This document shows, piece by piece, positions 16,454 to 24,895 of a stretch of DNA of 42,707 bases (position 1 is its first letter; each line of letters opens with the position of its first letter). Source of the DNA: an uncultured Clostridia bacterium (lineage in GTDB: Bacteria > Bacillota > Clostridia > Oscillospirales > CAG-272). Location of the stretch: contig CAJGCF010000005.1 in assembly GCA_904501865.1 (NCBI GenBank), forward strand, positions 1-42,707. The letters run 5' to 3'. Under the pieces are notes generated by a model, which was not told the DNA's origin, did no database searches, and saw only the letters and a list, made by a program, of their open reading frames with translations. Both the position numbers and the translations under genes were made by a program.

Positions 16454-17077
16454 ATGTTTTATTATATTTCTGGCAAGCTTGCTTATGCTAATCCCTCCGT
16501 GGCGGTCATTGACGCGGGAGGGGTGGGATACAAGCTTACTATAAGTGAAAACACCTATAATTCCCTGCCCCCGCGGCACACGGTCGACTCTCCGAGCGTA
16601 AAGCTATACTCCTATATGGCAGTGCGCGAGGACGGCATAGAGCTGTTCGGATTCTCAAGTGAGACCGAGCTTACCTCCTTCAAAATGCTGTTGTCTGTTT
16701 CGGGAGTAGGTCCCAAGGCAGCCATTTCTATACTCTCCCTGCTCACCCCCGAAAAATTTGCTCTCGCGGTATGCACAGAGGACAGAAAAACCATATCCAA
16801 GGCAAACGGAATAGGCCCTAAAACTGCGGCGAGGATAATTCTCGAGCTCAAGGACAAGCTTATGAAGGAAACAGACCTTGGTGAAGTGGCAAACGCAAGC
16901 ATTGAGAGCACCGCTGTGCCTATGACAAGCTCAGGAAAGCTCGCCGAGGCGCAGGACGCGCTTCTGGTGCTCGGATATTCGAGAAGCGAGGCGTTGAACG
17001 TGCTCAAGAGCATAGACACTCAGACACTTGAGCTTGAGGAGATAATCAAGAAAGCTCTCAAGCTTCTTATGAGATAA
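16454..17077 (+). CDS. ruvA: Holliday junction branch migration protein RuvA
   Basis: RuvA forms tetramers that clamp four-way junctions and load the RuvB motors. The three-domain plan is clear in 207 residues: an OB-fold (1-65), a tandem helix-hairpin-helix region with VSGVGPKAAI near residue 83 and NGIGPKTAARI near 118, a flexible linker (about 140-155), and the small C-terminal domain that binds RuvB (155-207). An AGGAAAGG site precedes the ATG. It lies 64 bases downstream of yfhO, with a GC-rich hairpin between them, and 26 bases before ruvB. Confidence 0.97.
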   Translation: MFYYISGKLAYANPSVAVIDAGGVGYKLTISENTYNSLPPRHTVDSPSVKLYSYMAVREDGIELFGFSSETELTSFKMLLSVSGVGPKAAISILSLLTPEKFALAVCTEDRKTISKANGIGPKTAARIILELKDKLMKETDLGEVANASIESTAVPMTSSGKLAEAQDALLVLGYSRSEALNVLKSIDTQTLELEEIIKKALKLLMR

Positions 17078-17103
17078 TTAGAGAGAAAAAGGAGACATTT
17101 TAA

Positions 17104-18168
17104 ATGTTCGAGGAAGAATTTGACTTTGAGAGCCGAATAGTATCCACGTCGTACTCCGCCGAGGACTCCGACACGGACGTCTCTCTGCGCCCGAAAACGC
17201 TTGACGACTATATAGGTCAGGACAAGGTCAAGGAAAATCTCAAGGTCTATATAGACGCGGCAAAAATGCGCGGCGAGTCGCTCGACCACGTTCTGCTTTA
17301 CGGTCCTCCAGGTCTTGGTAAGACCACACTTTCAAACATTATCGCAACCGAAATGGGAGTAAATATAAGAGTTACGTCGGGTCCTGCCATCGAAAAGCAA
17401 GGAGACCTCGCGGCTCTGCTCACCAATCTCTCAGAGGGCGACGTTCTCTTTATAGACGAGATACACCGCCTTTCGCGCTCGGTTGAGGAGATACTTTATC
17501 CCGCCATGGAGGACTTTGCGCTTGATATAATTATAGGCAAGGGGCCCTCGGCGAGAAGTATAAGAATAGACCTACCCAAATTCACGCTTATAGGCGCGAC
17601 TACAAGGGCAGGACAGCTTACCACTCCCCTTCGTGACCGCTTTGGTGTGGTCCTCAAGCTTGAACTTTACACCCCCGAGCAGCTCGCCACCATAGTTACA
17701 CGAAGCGCGAGTATTCTCGATATAGAGATAACCGAGCAGGGCGCTTATGAGATAGCGTCACGTTCGAGAGGGACTCCACGTATCGCGAACAGACTTCTAA
17801 AGCGCGTGCGTGATTTCGCGCAGGTCAGAGGAAAGACCGAGATAGACAACGAAATCGCCCAATATGCGCTCGATAAGCTCGAAATAGACGAGCTGGGACT
17901 TGATTCTACCGACAAGAGAATGCTTGAGACCATTATTAAATTCTACGACGGCGGCCCCGTAGGACTTGAGACTCTCGCCGCTACTATCGGTGAGGAGGCA
18001 GTCACTCTTGAGGACGTTTACGAGCCATATCTTATGCAAATAGGATACCTCAGCCGCACACCCCGCGGCCGTTGCGTTACAAGACTTGCTTACGAACACC
18101 TTGGAATAACTCCCAAAAACGCCAAGAACGACACAAAGCAGCTTGATATGTTCTCGGAAAACAGTTGA
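17104..18168 (+). CDS. ruvB: Holliday junction helicase RuvB
   Basis: Hexameric AAA+ motor that pumps DNA through the RuvA-bound junction. It begins with the usual family N-terminus (LRPKTLDDYIGQD). Walker A GPPGLGKT is at 67-74, Walker B VLFIDE is at 114-119, and the GATTRAG sensor followed by LRDRFG (arginine finger) is near 165-180. The C-terminal winged-helix domain contains GGPVGLETLA and the conserved GYLSRTPRGR. Length 354 residues is normal. An AAGGAGA site lies eight bases before the ATG. It is the last gene of the plus-strand run and is followed by the bidirectional terminator at 18206-18238. Confidence 0.98.
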   Translation: MFEEEFDFESRIVSTSYSAEDSDTDVSLRPKTLDDYIGQDKVKENLKVYIDAAKMRGESLDHVLLYGPPGLGKTTLSNIIATEMGVNIRVTSGPAIEKQGDLAALLTNLSEGDVLFIDEIHRLSRSVEEILYPAMEDFALDIIIGKGPSARSIRIDLPKFTLIGATTRAGQLTTPLRDRFGVVLKLELYTPEQLATIVTRSASILDIEITEQGAYEIASRSRGTPRIANRLLKRVRDFAQVRGKTEIDNEIAQYALDKLEIDELGLDSTDKRMLETIIKFYDGGPVGLETLAATIGEEAVTLEDVYEPYLMQIGYLSRTPRGRCVTRLAYEHLGITPKNAKNDTKQLDMFSENS

Positions 18169-18205
18169 ATTCCCCCAAGGCAAAGCAATAAAATCATTTT
18201 ATTAC

Positions 18206-18238
18206 AAAAAAGGAGAAGTTCTAAGCTTCTCCTTTTTT
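18206..18238. terminator. Bidirectional terminator between ruvB and a convergent gene
   Basis: Stem AGGAGAAG (18211-18218) with CTTCTCCT (18226-18233), seven-base loop, flanked by an A-run on the left and a T-run on the right. It therefore works as an intrinsic terminator on both strands, for ruvB and for the minus-strand gene ending at 18241. Confidence 0.88.
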
Positions 18239-18240
18239 GA

Positions 18241-18834
18241 TTATTGCTTTCCGTCAAAGAGCAAATTGTCAAAATCCTCAACATTCATTATAACGTGTCC
18301 TTCAACGGTATCTCCCGAATACAATCGATTATAATGCGCGTCTGTGTATGTGAGCTGAGCGGGATATGGATATATCAAAAATATCTGCTTATCAAAAGAA
18401 TCGTTTATTGGTGTTATAAATAATTCTTTTCTGCTTACTCTTGATTCTCCCTTATATTCTATAACGTGGTCGGGGAGAGAGCTATTTACGTGCTTTGCCT
18501 TAAACACCCTGCTGGCGCGTCGGCACTCAATGTAAAAGCTCGTTCGCGTTTTCTCTATATTCCACCGTCCGTGCGTTGATGCGAAGGACAAAACGCTTAC
18601 CTCGTATTTTTTGTTCCCTGCCGTGATTATATAGTCCGCAGGGCCTTTTTTGCCGAAGATGATATCAGAAAATTCACGTTGCGGCTCTACTGTAATATCG
18701 TGCCGTCCGATATCCTTGATATACCTTTTGAAAGCGAACATTTTTACGACATACCATATAAGCTTATATACGCCGTAAACAAATATCAGCCATATTATAA
18801 ACAGCAATGCGTATAAAACTAATTCAAAGCCCAT
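18241..18834 (-). CDS. Hypothetical protein with N-terminal membrane anchor
   Basis: I do not recognise this 197-residue protein. It has one hydrophobic segment (about 5-32) followed by a soluble, mixed alpha/beta domain with many aromatic and charged residues. The domain contains GKKGPADYIITAGNKKYEV and SFYIECRRASRVFKAKHV, a strand-rich pattern faintly like small restriction-endonuclease-like or NERD-type domains, but no catalytic motif can be placed. An AGGAGA site five bases before the ATG supports the start. It is the last gene of the minus-strand ABC/beta-CASP run, 42 bases after a second unknown membrane protein, and ends at the shared terminator with ruvB. Confidence 0.6.
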   Translation of the reverse strand: MGFELVLYALLFIIWLIFVYGVYKLIWYVVKMFAFKRYIKDIGRHDITVEPQREFSDIIFGKKGPADYIITAGNKKYEVSVLSFASTHGRWNIEKTRTSFYIECRRASRVFKAKHVNSSLPDHVIEYKGESRVSRKELFITPINDSFDKQIFLIYPYPAQLTYTDAHYNRLYSGDTVEGHVIMNVEDFDNLLFDGKQ

Positions 18835-18876
18835 AAGAGTCTCCTTTCATTCTTTCGTCAGTATACTCTACGCATT

Positions 18877-19488
18877 TTAATCATATACCACAAGCTCCTC
18901 AAAATCCCTTTTGCCCTGCATCCAAAAACGTCTGTATATAAGTGCAACCAAAATCAGATGCACTGCAGAATATATTAGATAACATAAGGTGTATGCAAGA
19001 AAATCCTCGGGAATATAGCGCGCTAATTGTCTTATCGGAACATATCTTTCTGACCATATCATATAGGTGCCCTCAAAAATAATGGTAGGGATCAAGGAAA
19101 AATATCCGGTGCCTGTGAGGACTCCAAGGGAGCTCAAGCAAACTACAAATCTGAGTAATTCAGCAGGAGCAACAAAGAGCAAGCAGTTCTTTAACCACTG
19201 CATCTTATTCTCACTTGGAAAATATTGCCGCGGCACCGCTGTTCTGAAAAAGAGCAAGATAGCAACAAGAGGAAGTCCTAGATTGACTAACACATCAATC
19301 GTATATGCACACATTGCGAGAAACGCAAACGGTACATTACTTGCTATAGGCTCCAGAATAACCTTAATTAAAACAGTTGAACAATTTGATGCTATCCGGT
19401 TTGAAATAAAAATCAAAAGAGCATATCCCAAAATGTATATCAACAAATGACGCCGTGCTTTTTTGCGTGCGGAAGAATTATTTTTCAC
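18877..19488 (-). CDS. Hypothetical polytopic membrane protein
   Basis: An unrecognised 203-residue membrane protein. A basic N-terminus (KARRH) precedes hydrophobic segments at about 14-30, 48-80, 105-130 and 165-188. The loop between the last two is rich in aromatic and acidic residues. The start is GTG at 19488, three bases past the stop of the beta-CASP gene, with the AAGGGGAGA site lying inside the end of that gene, which implies translational coupling. Base composition appears more AT-rich than the flanking ABC genes, which may point to later acquisition. No catalytic or binding motif is visible. Confidence 0.6.
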   Translation of the reverse strand: MKNNSSARKKARRHLLIYILGYALLIFISNRIASNCSTVLIKVILEPIASNVPFAFLAMCAYTIDVLVNLGLPLVAILLFFRTAVPRQYFPSENKMQWLKNCLLFVAPAELLRFVVCLSSLGVLTGTGYFSLIPTIIFEGTYMIWSERYVPIRQLARYIPEDFLAYTLCYLIYSAVHLILVALIYRRFWMQGKRDFEELVVYD

Positions 19489-19491
19489 ACA

Positions 19492-21114
19492 TTATTTTCT
19501 CCCCTTCCACTTTCTTATAATGACCTTTATCTGCTCGGTCATAGCCGAAAGTTCCTTGTTTGAAAGTCCTCTGCTATCCGTACAAAAATCGTAAAGATTC
19601 CCCACCTCGCGCATAAGGTCATTATAAAACCTATCCGCGCGCTGAGACTTCTGCGCATCTTTTGAAGACTTGATTTTGATACCGTCAGTCTCAAATAACG
19701 GAGCATCAACCAAAAGATCGTAAACCGTCCCGCTGTAAGGTGCGATAGCTTTACACCCAAATCTCTGCTCGATAAGCCCGCGTAGATTTTCACAAGCGCC
19801 TTCGTCTCCGTGATTGACAAAAACTGTGTGCGGGCGTTTTTTGAATGCCTCAAGCCATGAGAGAAGCCCTTCCATATCGGCGTGACCGCTCGTTCCGTGA
19901 AGTGATGCTATCTTGGCCTTGACTGCAACGTCCTCGCCGAAAAGGCGAACCGTGCGGGCTCCGTCAAGCAACCGCCTGCCGAGTGAATTTACCGCCTGAT
20001 AACCAACAAACAGTATGGTATTTTCTCGCCGCCACAGATTGTGCTTTAAATGATGCCTTATTCTTCCCGCCTCGCACATTCCGCTCGCGGAAATAATCAC
20101 CTTAGGACGAGGATCCATATTTATAAGCTTTGAGTCGTCAGCCGTAACCGAAAGAGTAAGTCCCTCAAACCAAATGGGATTTATTCCCCTCTCGATAAGA
20201 GCCCTCGTCTCGACGTCAAAACAAACGGTATCGCACTGTAAGAATATCTGCGTAGCCTCAACAGCCATAGGACTGTCGACGTAAACGGGAAAATCACCGT
20301 ATTTTTCAAGAATCCCCTGTTCCTTTATCATTCTGATAGCGTAAAGCATCTCCTGAGTTCTACCAACCGCAAAAGACGGGATTATAACGCTTCCCCCCTT
20401 GTCAAAAGCTCGGGAAATGTGCTCTGCCAGAGAGCGCACCGTAGCGTTCTGATCCTTAACGCCGTCGTGAAGTCTGTCGCCATACGTGGATTCAATAACA
20501 AGATAGTCAGTCTCCTCGATAGCTTGAGGGTCATTGATAAGCGGTTGATTCACATTACCTACGTCACCGCTGAAAACTATCTTTTTTCTCTCACCGCCCT
20601 CTGACATCCATACCTCAATGCACGCAGAGCCAAGCAAATGGCCGATATCGGTAAATCTAATGCTGATATTCTCGGATACAGGATAGACTCTGTCATACTT
20701 GCAAGGATAGAAAAGCGAAAGAGATCCGATAGCATCTCCCATGGTGTAAAGCGGCTCAATTTTAGCCGTGCCGTTTCGCTCAGCCTTGCGGTTTTGCCAC
20801 TCCGCCTCAGTCTCCTGAATGTGCGCGGCATCACGGAGCATGATCTCACAAAGATTGTAAGTTATCTCTGTGGAATATATCTTGCCCTTGAAACCATCCT
20901 TAAAAAGCTTGGGTAAAAGCCCCGAGTGGTCGATGTGGGCGTGAGTCACAAACACCGCCTCAATCATAGACGGTAAAACAGGGAGCGGGACATTTTCAAA
21001 TTCATCCCTACCCTGCTCCATACCGCAGTCAACAAGATAGTTCAGACCGCCAACCTCAAGAAGTGTGCAGCTTCCGGTGACCTCATGAGCGGCACCCACA
21101 AACGTGATCTTCAT
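19492..21114 (-). CDS. Metallo-beta-lactamase-fold ribonuclease, beta-CASP family
   Basis: MBL-fold hydrolase with a beta-CASP insert, of the CPSF/YSH1-like group of bacterial RNA-processing nucleases (COG1236 type). The zinc-binding HxHxDH motif is THAHIDHSG (H58, H60, D62, H63), preceded by LVDCGMEQG. DIGHLLGSA, GDVGN and the beta-CASP motifs IPSFAVGRTQE and ASGMCEAGRIRHHL follow. The C-terminal RMMBL histidine is in HGTSGHADMEGL, and a last VNHGDE completes the site. The 60-residue tail past about 480 is basic and helical. The ATG follows an AGGGGGA site. It lies 39 bases after an ABC exporter gene and three bases before the GTG of an unknown membrane protein. The natural RNA substrate is unknown. 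Confidence 0.9.
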   Translation of the reverse strand: MKITFVGAAHEVTGSCTLLEVGGLNYLVDCGMEQGRDEFENVPLPVLPSMIEAVFVTHAHIDHSGLLPKLFKDGFKGKIYSTEITYNLCEIMLRDAAHIQETEAEWQNRKAERNGTAKIEPLYTMGDAIGSLSLFYPCKYDRVYPVSENISIRFTDIGHLLGSACIEVWMSEGGERKKIVFSGDVGNVNQPLINDPQAIEETDYLVIESTYGDRLHDGVKDQNATVRSLAEHISRAFDKGGSVIIPSFAVGRTQEMLYAIRMIKEQGILEKYGDFPVYVDSPMAVEATQIFLQCDTVCFDVETRALIERGINPIWFEGLTLSVTADDSKLINMDPRPKVIISASGMCEAGRIRHHLKHNLWRRENTILFVGYQAVNSLGRRLLDGARTVRLFGEDVAVKAKIASLHGTSGHADMEGLLSWLEAFKKRPHTVFVNHGDEGACENLRGLIEQRFGCKAIAPYSGTVYDLLVDAPLFETDGIKIKSSKDAQKSQRADRFYNDLMREVGNLYDFCTDSRGLSNKELSAMTEQIKVIIRKWKGRK

Positions 21115-21153
21115 AAAAACGTCCCCCTTTAGTAAGTTAGTAAGTTTTAAAAT

Positions 21154-22953
21154 TTAATCCTCAAACTGACTATTCCATAGTTCAGAATAAAAGCCCCCGT
21201 TTTTAAGCAGAGACGAGTGGTCGCCCTTCTCTACTATGCGGCCGTTATTCATTACCAGAATGATGTCGGCTTCCTTTATCGTAGACAGTCTGTGTGCTAC
21301 TATAAACGACGTTCTTCCCTTCATCATAAAGGCAAAGGCATTCTGTATCTTCACTTCAGTACGAGTGTCTATCGACGAGGTCGCCTCGTCAAGTATAAGC
21401 ATAGGCGGCAGGCAGAGCAACACTCTTGCGATACACAAAAGCTGTTTCTGTCCCTGCGAAAGCGAGCCGCCGTCCTCACCTATCACGGTGTCGTATCCTT
21501 GCGGAAGCTGACGGATAAAGCTATGGGCGCGCGCCGTCTTGGCAGCAGATATTATCTCCTCGTCAGATGCCTCGGGCTTACCCATAGCGATATTGTCGCG
21601 TATAGTTCCCGATTTCAGCCACGTCTCCTGCAGAACCATGCCGTATGAGCGGCGCAGAGACGCTCTTGTGAGCTCTCTTACATCGTGTCCACTGACCTCT
21701 ATTTTGCCGCTGTCGACGTCGTAAAAACGCATCAGCAGATTGATGACGGTAGTCTTTCCACAGCCCGTAGGACCTACTATCGCTACCCTCTGGCCGTTTT
21801 CTATTGAAAGATTTAGGTCGCGTATAAGCTCACGGTCGGGAGAATAAGAAAATTCCACGTTCTCGAGCGACACCTTACCGTCTATCTCACTCTCGGTGAG
21901 GGCGTGGGCGTTCTCTGCCTCGGGTATCTGCGGCTCGGCATCTATAAGCTCAAACACTCTTGCCGCGCAGGCAAGGGCATTCTGTAGCTCTGTCACCACT
22001 CCCGATATCTCGTTAAAGGGCTTTGTGTACTGGTTTGCGTACTGCAAAAGGCTTGCAAGCATACCAACGTTAAGCGGTCCCGTGGGATTATTTATACATA
22101 TCAGTGCGCCCACGAGAGCTACCGCCGCATAGACAAGATTATTTACAAATCTTGTGCTTGGATTGGTTATTGAGGAATAGAACAATGCCTTAAGCGAGCA
22201 TTTTTCAAGACGCTCGTTTATTTCATCAAACTGCTCTATCGCCTCGTCCTCGTGAGAGAACGCCGCGACAACCTTATGCTCACCTATCATCTCGTCTATG
22301 AGCGCGGTCTGCTCCGCGCGTGTCTCGGACTGCTTTTTAAACAAGGAGTGTGTATTCCTTGCAATAAATGCCGCCACGAACAGAGACAGCGGTGTCACTA
22401 CTACTACCACGACGGTTATCGTGACGTCGATGCAGAGCATGAACACGAGCGTTCCTATTATTGTCAGAATACCCGTAAAGAACTGCGTAAATCCCATAAG
22501 TAATCCGTCGGCAAACTGGTCAACGTCGCTTATAACGCGACTCACAGTATCACCTATCGGGTGTGAGTCGATATAGGATAGGGGAAGCTCCTGTATCTTT
22601 TTGAAGGCGTCTCTGCGAAGTCTGCGGACGATTCCGAAGGTCATTCGGTTATTGCATACGTTCATAAGCCATTGGAGCAGAGCCGTGACCGCAGAGATAA
22701 CCCCTATTTTTACAAGTAAGGTGTATATTCCGTCGAGGTCAACGTTGCCCTCTCCTACGGCGAGGTTTATAGCTTCTCCCACGAGTATCGGGATATACAA
22801 CGTAGCCGCGACTATAAATATAGCCAACGTGAGAGATATCGCAAAGAGTATCTTATATTTTTTTAGGTAACGGAGCACCTTTTTCACGGTCTGCGAGCTA
22901 CCTGCGACGAACGCCTTCTTTTCAGACGCGTTTTTTTTCTTTCCAAGCATCAT
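21154..22953 (-). CDS. ABC exporter half-transporter, canonical ATPase site
   Basis: Type IV ABC exporter half, 599 residues: six membrane helices (about 35-320) and an ATPase domain (355-599). Walker A is GPTGCGKT (394-401), the signature is LSQGQ (498-502) and Walker B is LILDEA (519-524), with the catalytic glutamate E523 present. The start ATG overlaps the stop of the upstream ABC gene by one base (TAATG), and a GGAGG site lies nine bases before it, so the two are translated together. Tight coupling and complementary ATPase sites mark a heterodimeric multidrug-type exporter like BmrCD or LmrCD; the substrate cannot be told from sequence. Confidence 0.92.
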   Translation of the reverse strand: MMLGKKKNASEKKAFVAGSSQTVKKVLRYLKKYKILFAISLTLAIFIVAATLYIPILVGEAINLAVGEGNVDLDGIYTLLVKIGVISAVTALLQWLMNVCNNRMTFGIVRRLRRDAFKKIQELPLSYIDSHPIGDTVSRVISDVDQFADGLLMGFTQFFTGILTIIGTLVFMLCIDVTITVVVVVVTPLSLFVAAFIARNTHSLFKKQSETRAEQTALIDEMIGEHKVVAAFSHEDEAIEQFDEINERLEKCSLKALFYSSITNPSTRFVNNLVYAAVALVGALICINNPTGPLNVGMLASLLQYANQYTKPFNEISGVVTELQNALACAARVFELIDAEPQIPEAENAHALTESEIDGKVSLENVEFSYSPDRELIRDLNLSIENGQRVAIVGPTGCGKTTVINLLMRFYDVDSGKIEVSGHDVRELTRASLRRSYGMVLQETWLKSGTIRDNIAMGKPEASDEEIISAAKTARAHSFIRQLPQGYDTVIGEDGGSLSQGQKQLLCIARVLLCLPPMLILDEATSSIDTRTEVKIQNAFAFMMKGRTSFIVAHRLSTIKEADIILVMNNGRIVEKGDHSSLLKNGGFYSELWNSQFED

Positions 22954-24674
22954 TACGCCTTACCTCCCTTGAACTGAGAGTCGTATATCTCTTTATATAC
23001 GGGGCAGTCTTCAAGAAGCTCCTGGTGCGTGCCGATTCCTACCGCCTCTCCATCGTCAAGCACCACTATCTTGTCGGCGTGACTTATAGACGAGGTCCTT
23101 TGGGATATAATGAACACGGTGGGGGCATAGTCAAGTCTTCTGAGCGATTGACGGAGCTTTGCCTCGGTAGCGAAATCAAGCGCGGACGCGCTATCGTCAA
23201 GTATTATGATAGGTGCTCGGCTTATTATCGCGCGTGCGATAGTAAGTCTCTGTCTCTGTCCACCCGAGAAGTTTCTTCCTTTTTGCTCCACGACGGCATC
23301 AAGACCGCCCTCCTTATCCTCGACAAATTCCTTTGCCTGCGCTATCTCAAGCGCCTGCCACATCTCCTCGTCGGTGGCGTCCGCCTTTCCCCACGCGAGA
23401 TTTGAGCGCACCGTGCCCTTAAAAAGAACTGCCCTTTGAGGAACTATTCCTATCTGCTCACGCAGGTCTGCAGGCTCATATTGCTTTACGTTACGGCCAA
23501 ACACCTTGACCTCTCCGCAGCTTGCGTCGTAAAATCGCGGTATCATATTTACAAGAGAGGTCTTTCCGCAGCCCGTGCCTCCGATTATGCCAACGGTACT
23601 TCCCCTCTCCACCTTGAAGTCTATGCCTTCAAGAGACGGGGCGCCCGCACCGCTATACTGCAACGTGACGTTATTAAATTCAACGGCATAAGGACTATCC
23701 GAGCCACATTCTGCTCTTTCTACCTTCATTCCCGTGGGGGTGTCGAGGACAGACTGTATTCTATGTCCGCACGCGACCGCCTTGGTTATAAGCAGGATAG
23801 TGTTTGCGAGCTTTACAAGCTCAACGAGTATCTGCGACATATAGTTATAGAGCGCAAAGAGGTCTCCCTGCGTCATGTTGCCTACGTTTATCTCTGCCGA
23901 GGATACGTATATCACGGCAATTATTCCTATGTTAACGGTTACATATGTCAGAGGATTCATAAGCGAGGTTATCTTGCCCGTAAAGTTATGCGCGTCGGTA
24001 TGCTCGTTATTGGCGAGCATAAATCCGGCTATCTCGCTCTTCTCGTTGTTAAAGGCACGTATAACCCTGACTCCGCTTAGGTTTTCTCTGACCGATCCCG
24101 TCACTCTGTCAAGCTTAGACTGCACCTTTTTATAGAGCGGTATGCCCGCAAGTATTATTGTAAATACTATGACCGCGAGGACAGCTATGGTTATAGAAAA
24201 TGTTGCCAAGGACTCGGGGCTGATGAAATACGCCATTATCATAGCTCCGAAAACTATGATGGGCGAGCGCAAAAACAGACGCAAGGTCATATTTACGCCG
24301 TTCTGAAGCTGATTTATGTCGCTCGTCATTCTCGTTATCATAGAGGACTTACCTAGTTTATCCGACTCGGTGTATGAAAAGCCCTGAAGATGCGCAAAAA
24401 GTGCGTGACGGAGCCCCGTTGCCGTTCCGACTGCCGCCTTCGCCGCGAAATACTGCGCTACAAGCGCACAGATAAGACCTATAATGCCAAGCGCGGCAAG
24501 TATAAGGCAACCGTTTATAACGTACGAGGTATCCCTCTGCTTGATGCCAATATCCATAATGTATTTTACCACTATCGGCACAAGCAGGTCAAAGCACGCC
24601 TCAAGCAACTTGAAAAGGGGTGCCATAAAGCACTCCAGCTTATATTTCTTTAAAAATCTCAAAACAGGCTTCAT
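22953..24674 (-). CDS. ABC exporter half-transporter, degenerate ATPase site
   Basis: Partner half of the heterodimeric exporter, 573 residues: six membrane helices (about 15-300) and an ATPase domain (330-573). Walker A GGTGCGKT is at 365-372, the signature FSGGQ at 469-473, and Walker B reads ILDDSASALD (491-500), with aspartate D494 in place of the catalytic glutamate. That DDS pattern is known from BmrC/LmrC-type subunits, whose composite site binds but barely hydrolyses ATP. An AGGAG site precedes the ATG, and a TTGAAA-17-TATAAT promoter lies at 24704-24732. It is the first gene of a five-gene minus-strand run. Confidence 0.92.
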   Translation of the reverse strand: MKPVLRFLKKYKLECFMAPLFKLLEACFDLLVPIVVKYIMDIGIKQRDTSYVINGCLILAALGIIGLICALVAQYFAAKAAVGTATGLRHALFAHLQGFSYTESDKLGKSSMITRMTSDINQLQNGVNMTLRLFLRSPIIVFGAMIMAYFISPESLATFSITIAVLAVIVFTIILAGIPLYKKVQSKLDRVTGSVRENLSGVRVIRAFNNEKSEIAGFMLANNEHTDAHNFTGKITSLMNPLTYVTVNIGIIAVIYVSSAEINVGNMTQGDLFALYNYMSQILVELVKLANTILLITKAVACGHRIQSVLDTPTGMKVERAECGSDSPYAVEFNNVTLQYSGAGAPSLEGIDFKVERGSTVGIIGGTGCGKTSLVNMIPRFYDASCGEVKVFGRNVKQYEPADLREQIGIVPQRAVLFKGTVRSNLAWGKADATDEEMWQALEIAQAKEFVEDKEGGLDAVVEQKGRNFSGGQRQRLTIARAIISRAPIIILDDSASALDFATEAKLRQSLRRLDYAPTVFIISQRTSSISHADKIVVLDDGEAVGIGTHQELLEDCPVYKEIYDSQFKGGKA

Positions 24675-24703
24675 TTTTTATCTCCTATGAGGTTCTACCC
24701 ACC

Positions 24704-24732
24704 ATTATATCACTTTTTTTACTGATTTTCAA
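24704..24732 (-). promoter_or_regulatory. Promoter of the ABC exporter/beta-CASP run
   Basis: Minus strand: -35 TTGAAA (24727-24732), 17-base spacer, -10 TATAAT (24704-24709), about 30 bases before the first ABC gene. Confidence 0.78.
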
Positions 24733-24851
24733 GCGTTTGCCCAGAATATCTGCCAATTTAACAAAACTTCAACACAATCACAGAAAAATCAGATAAGTAA
24801 GGTAAATTCTTCTTGAATTCTTCATATTGAGTTTACAAAGCAGTGATAAAA

Positions 24852-24869
24852 TTAAAATCGAAATTTTAA
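24852..24869. promoter_or_regulatory. Palindrome upstream of the MacB-like gene, possible operator
   Basis: Seven-base arms TTAAAAT and ATTTTAA around a CGAA centre, 27 bases before the TTG start, in a stretch where no strong sigma-A promoter can be picked. It may be an operator or part of the promoter; AT-richness makes chance possible. Confidence 0.3.
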
Positions 24870-24895
24870 CGAGTTGATAAACGGAGGGAAAATTA

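Noticed and set aside
23436..24080. Plus-strand open frame of 214 codons
   Set aside because: Antisense shadow of the ABC half-transporter gene on the minus strand, without family resemblance.
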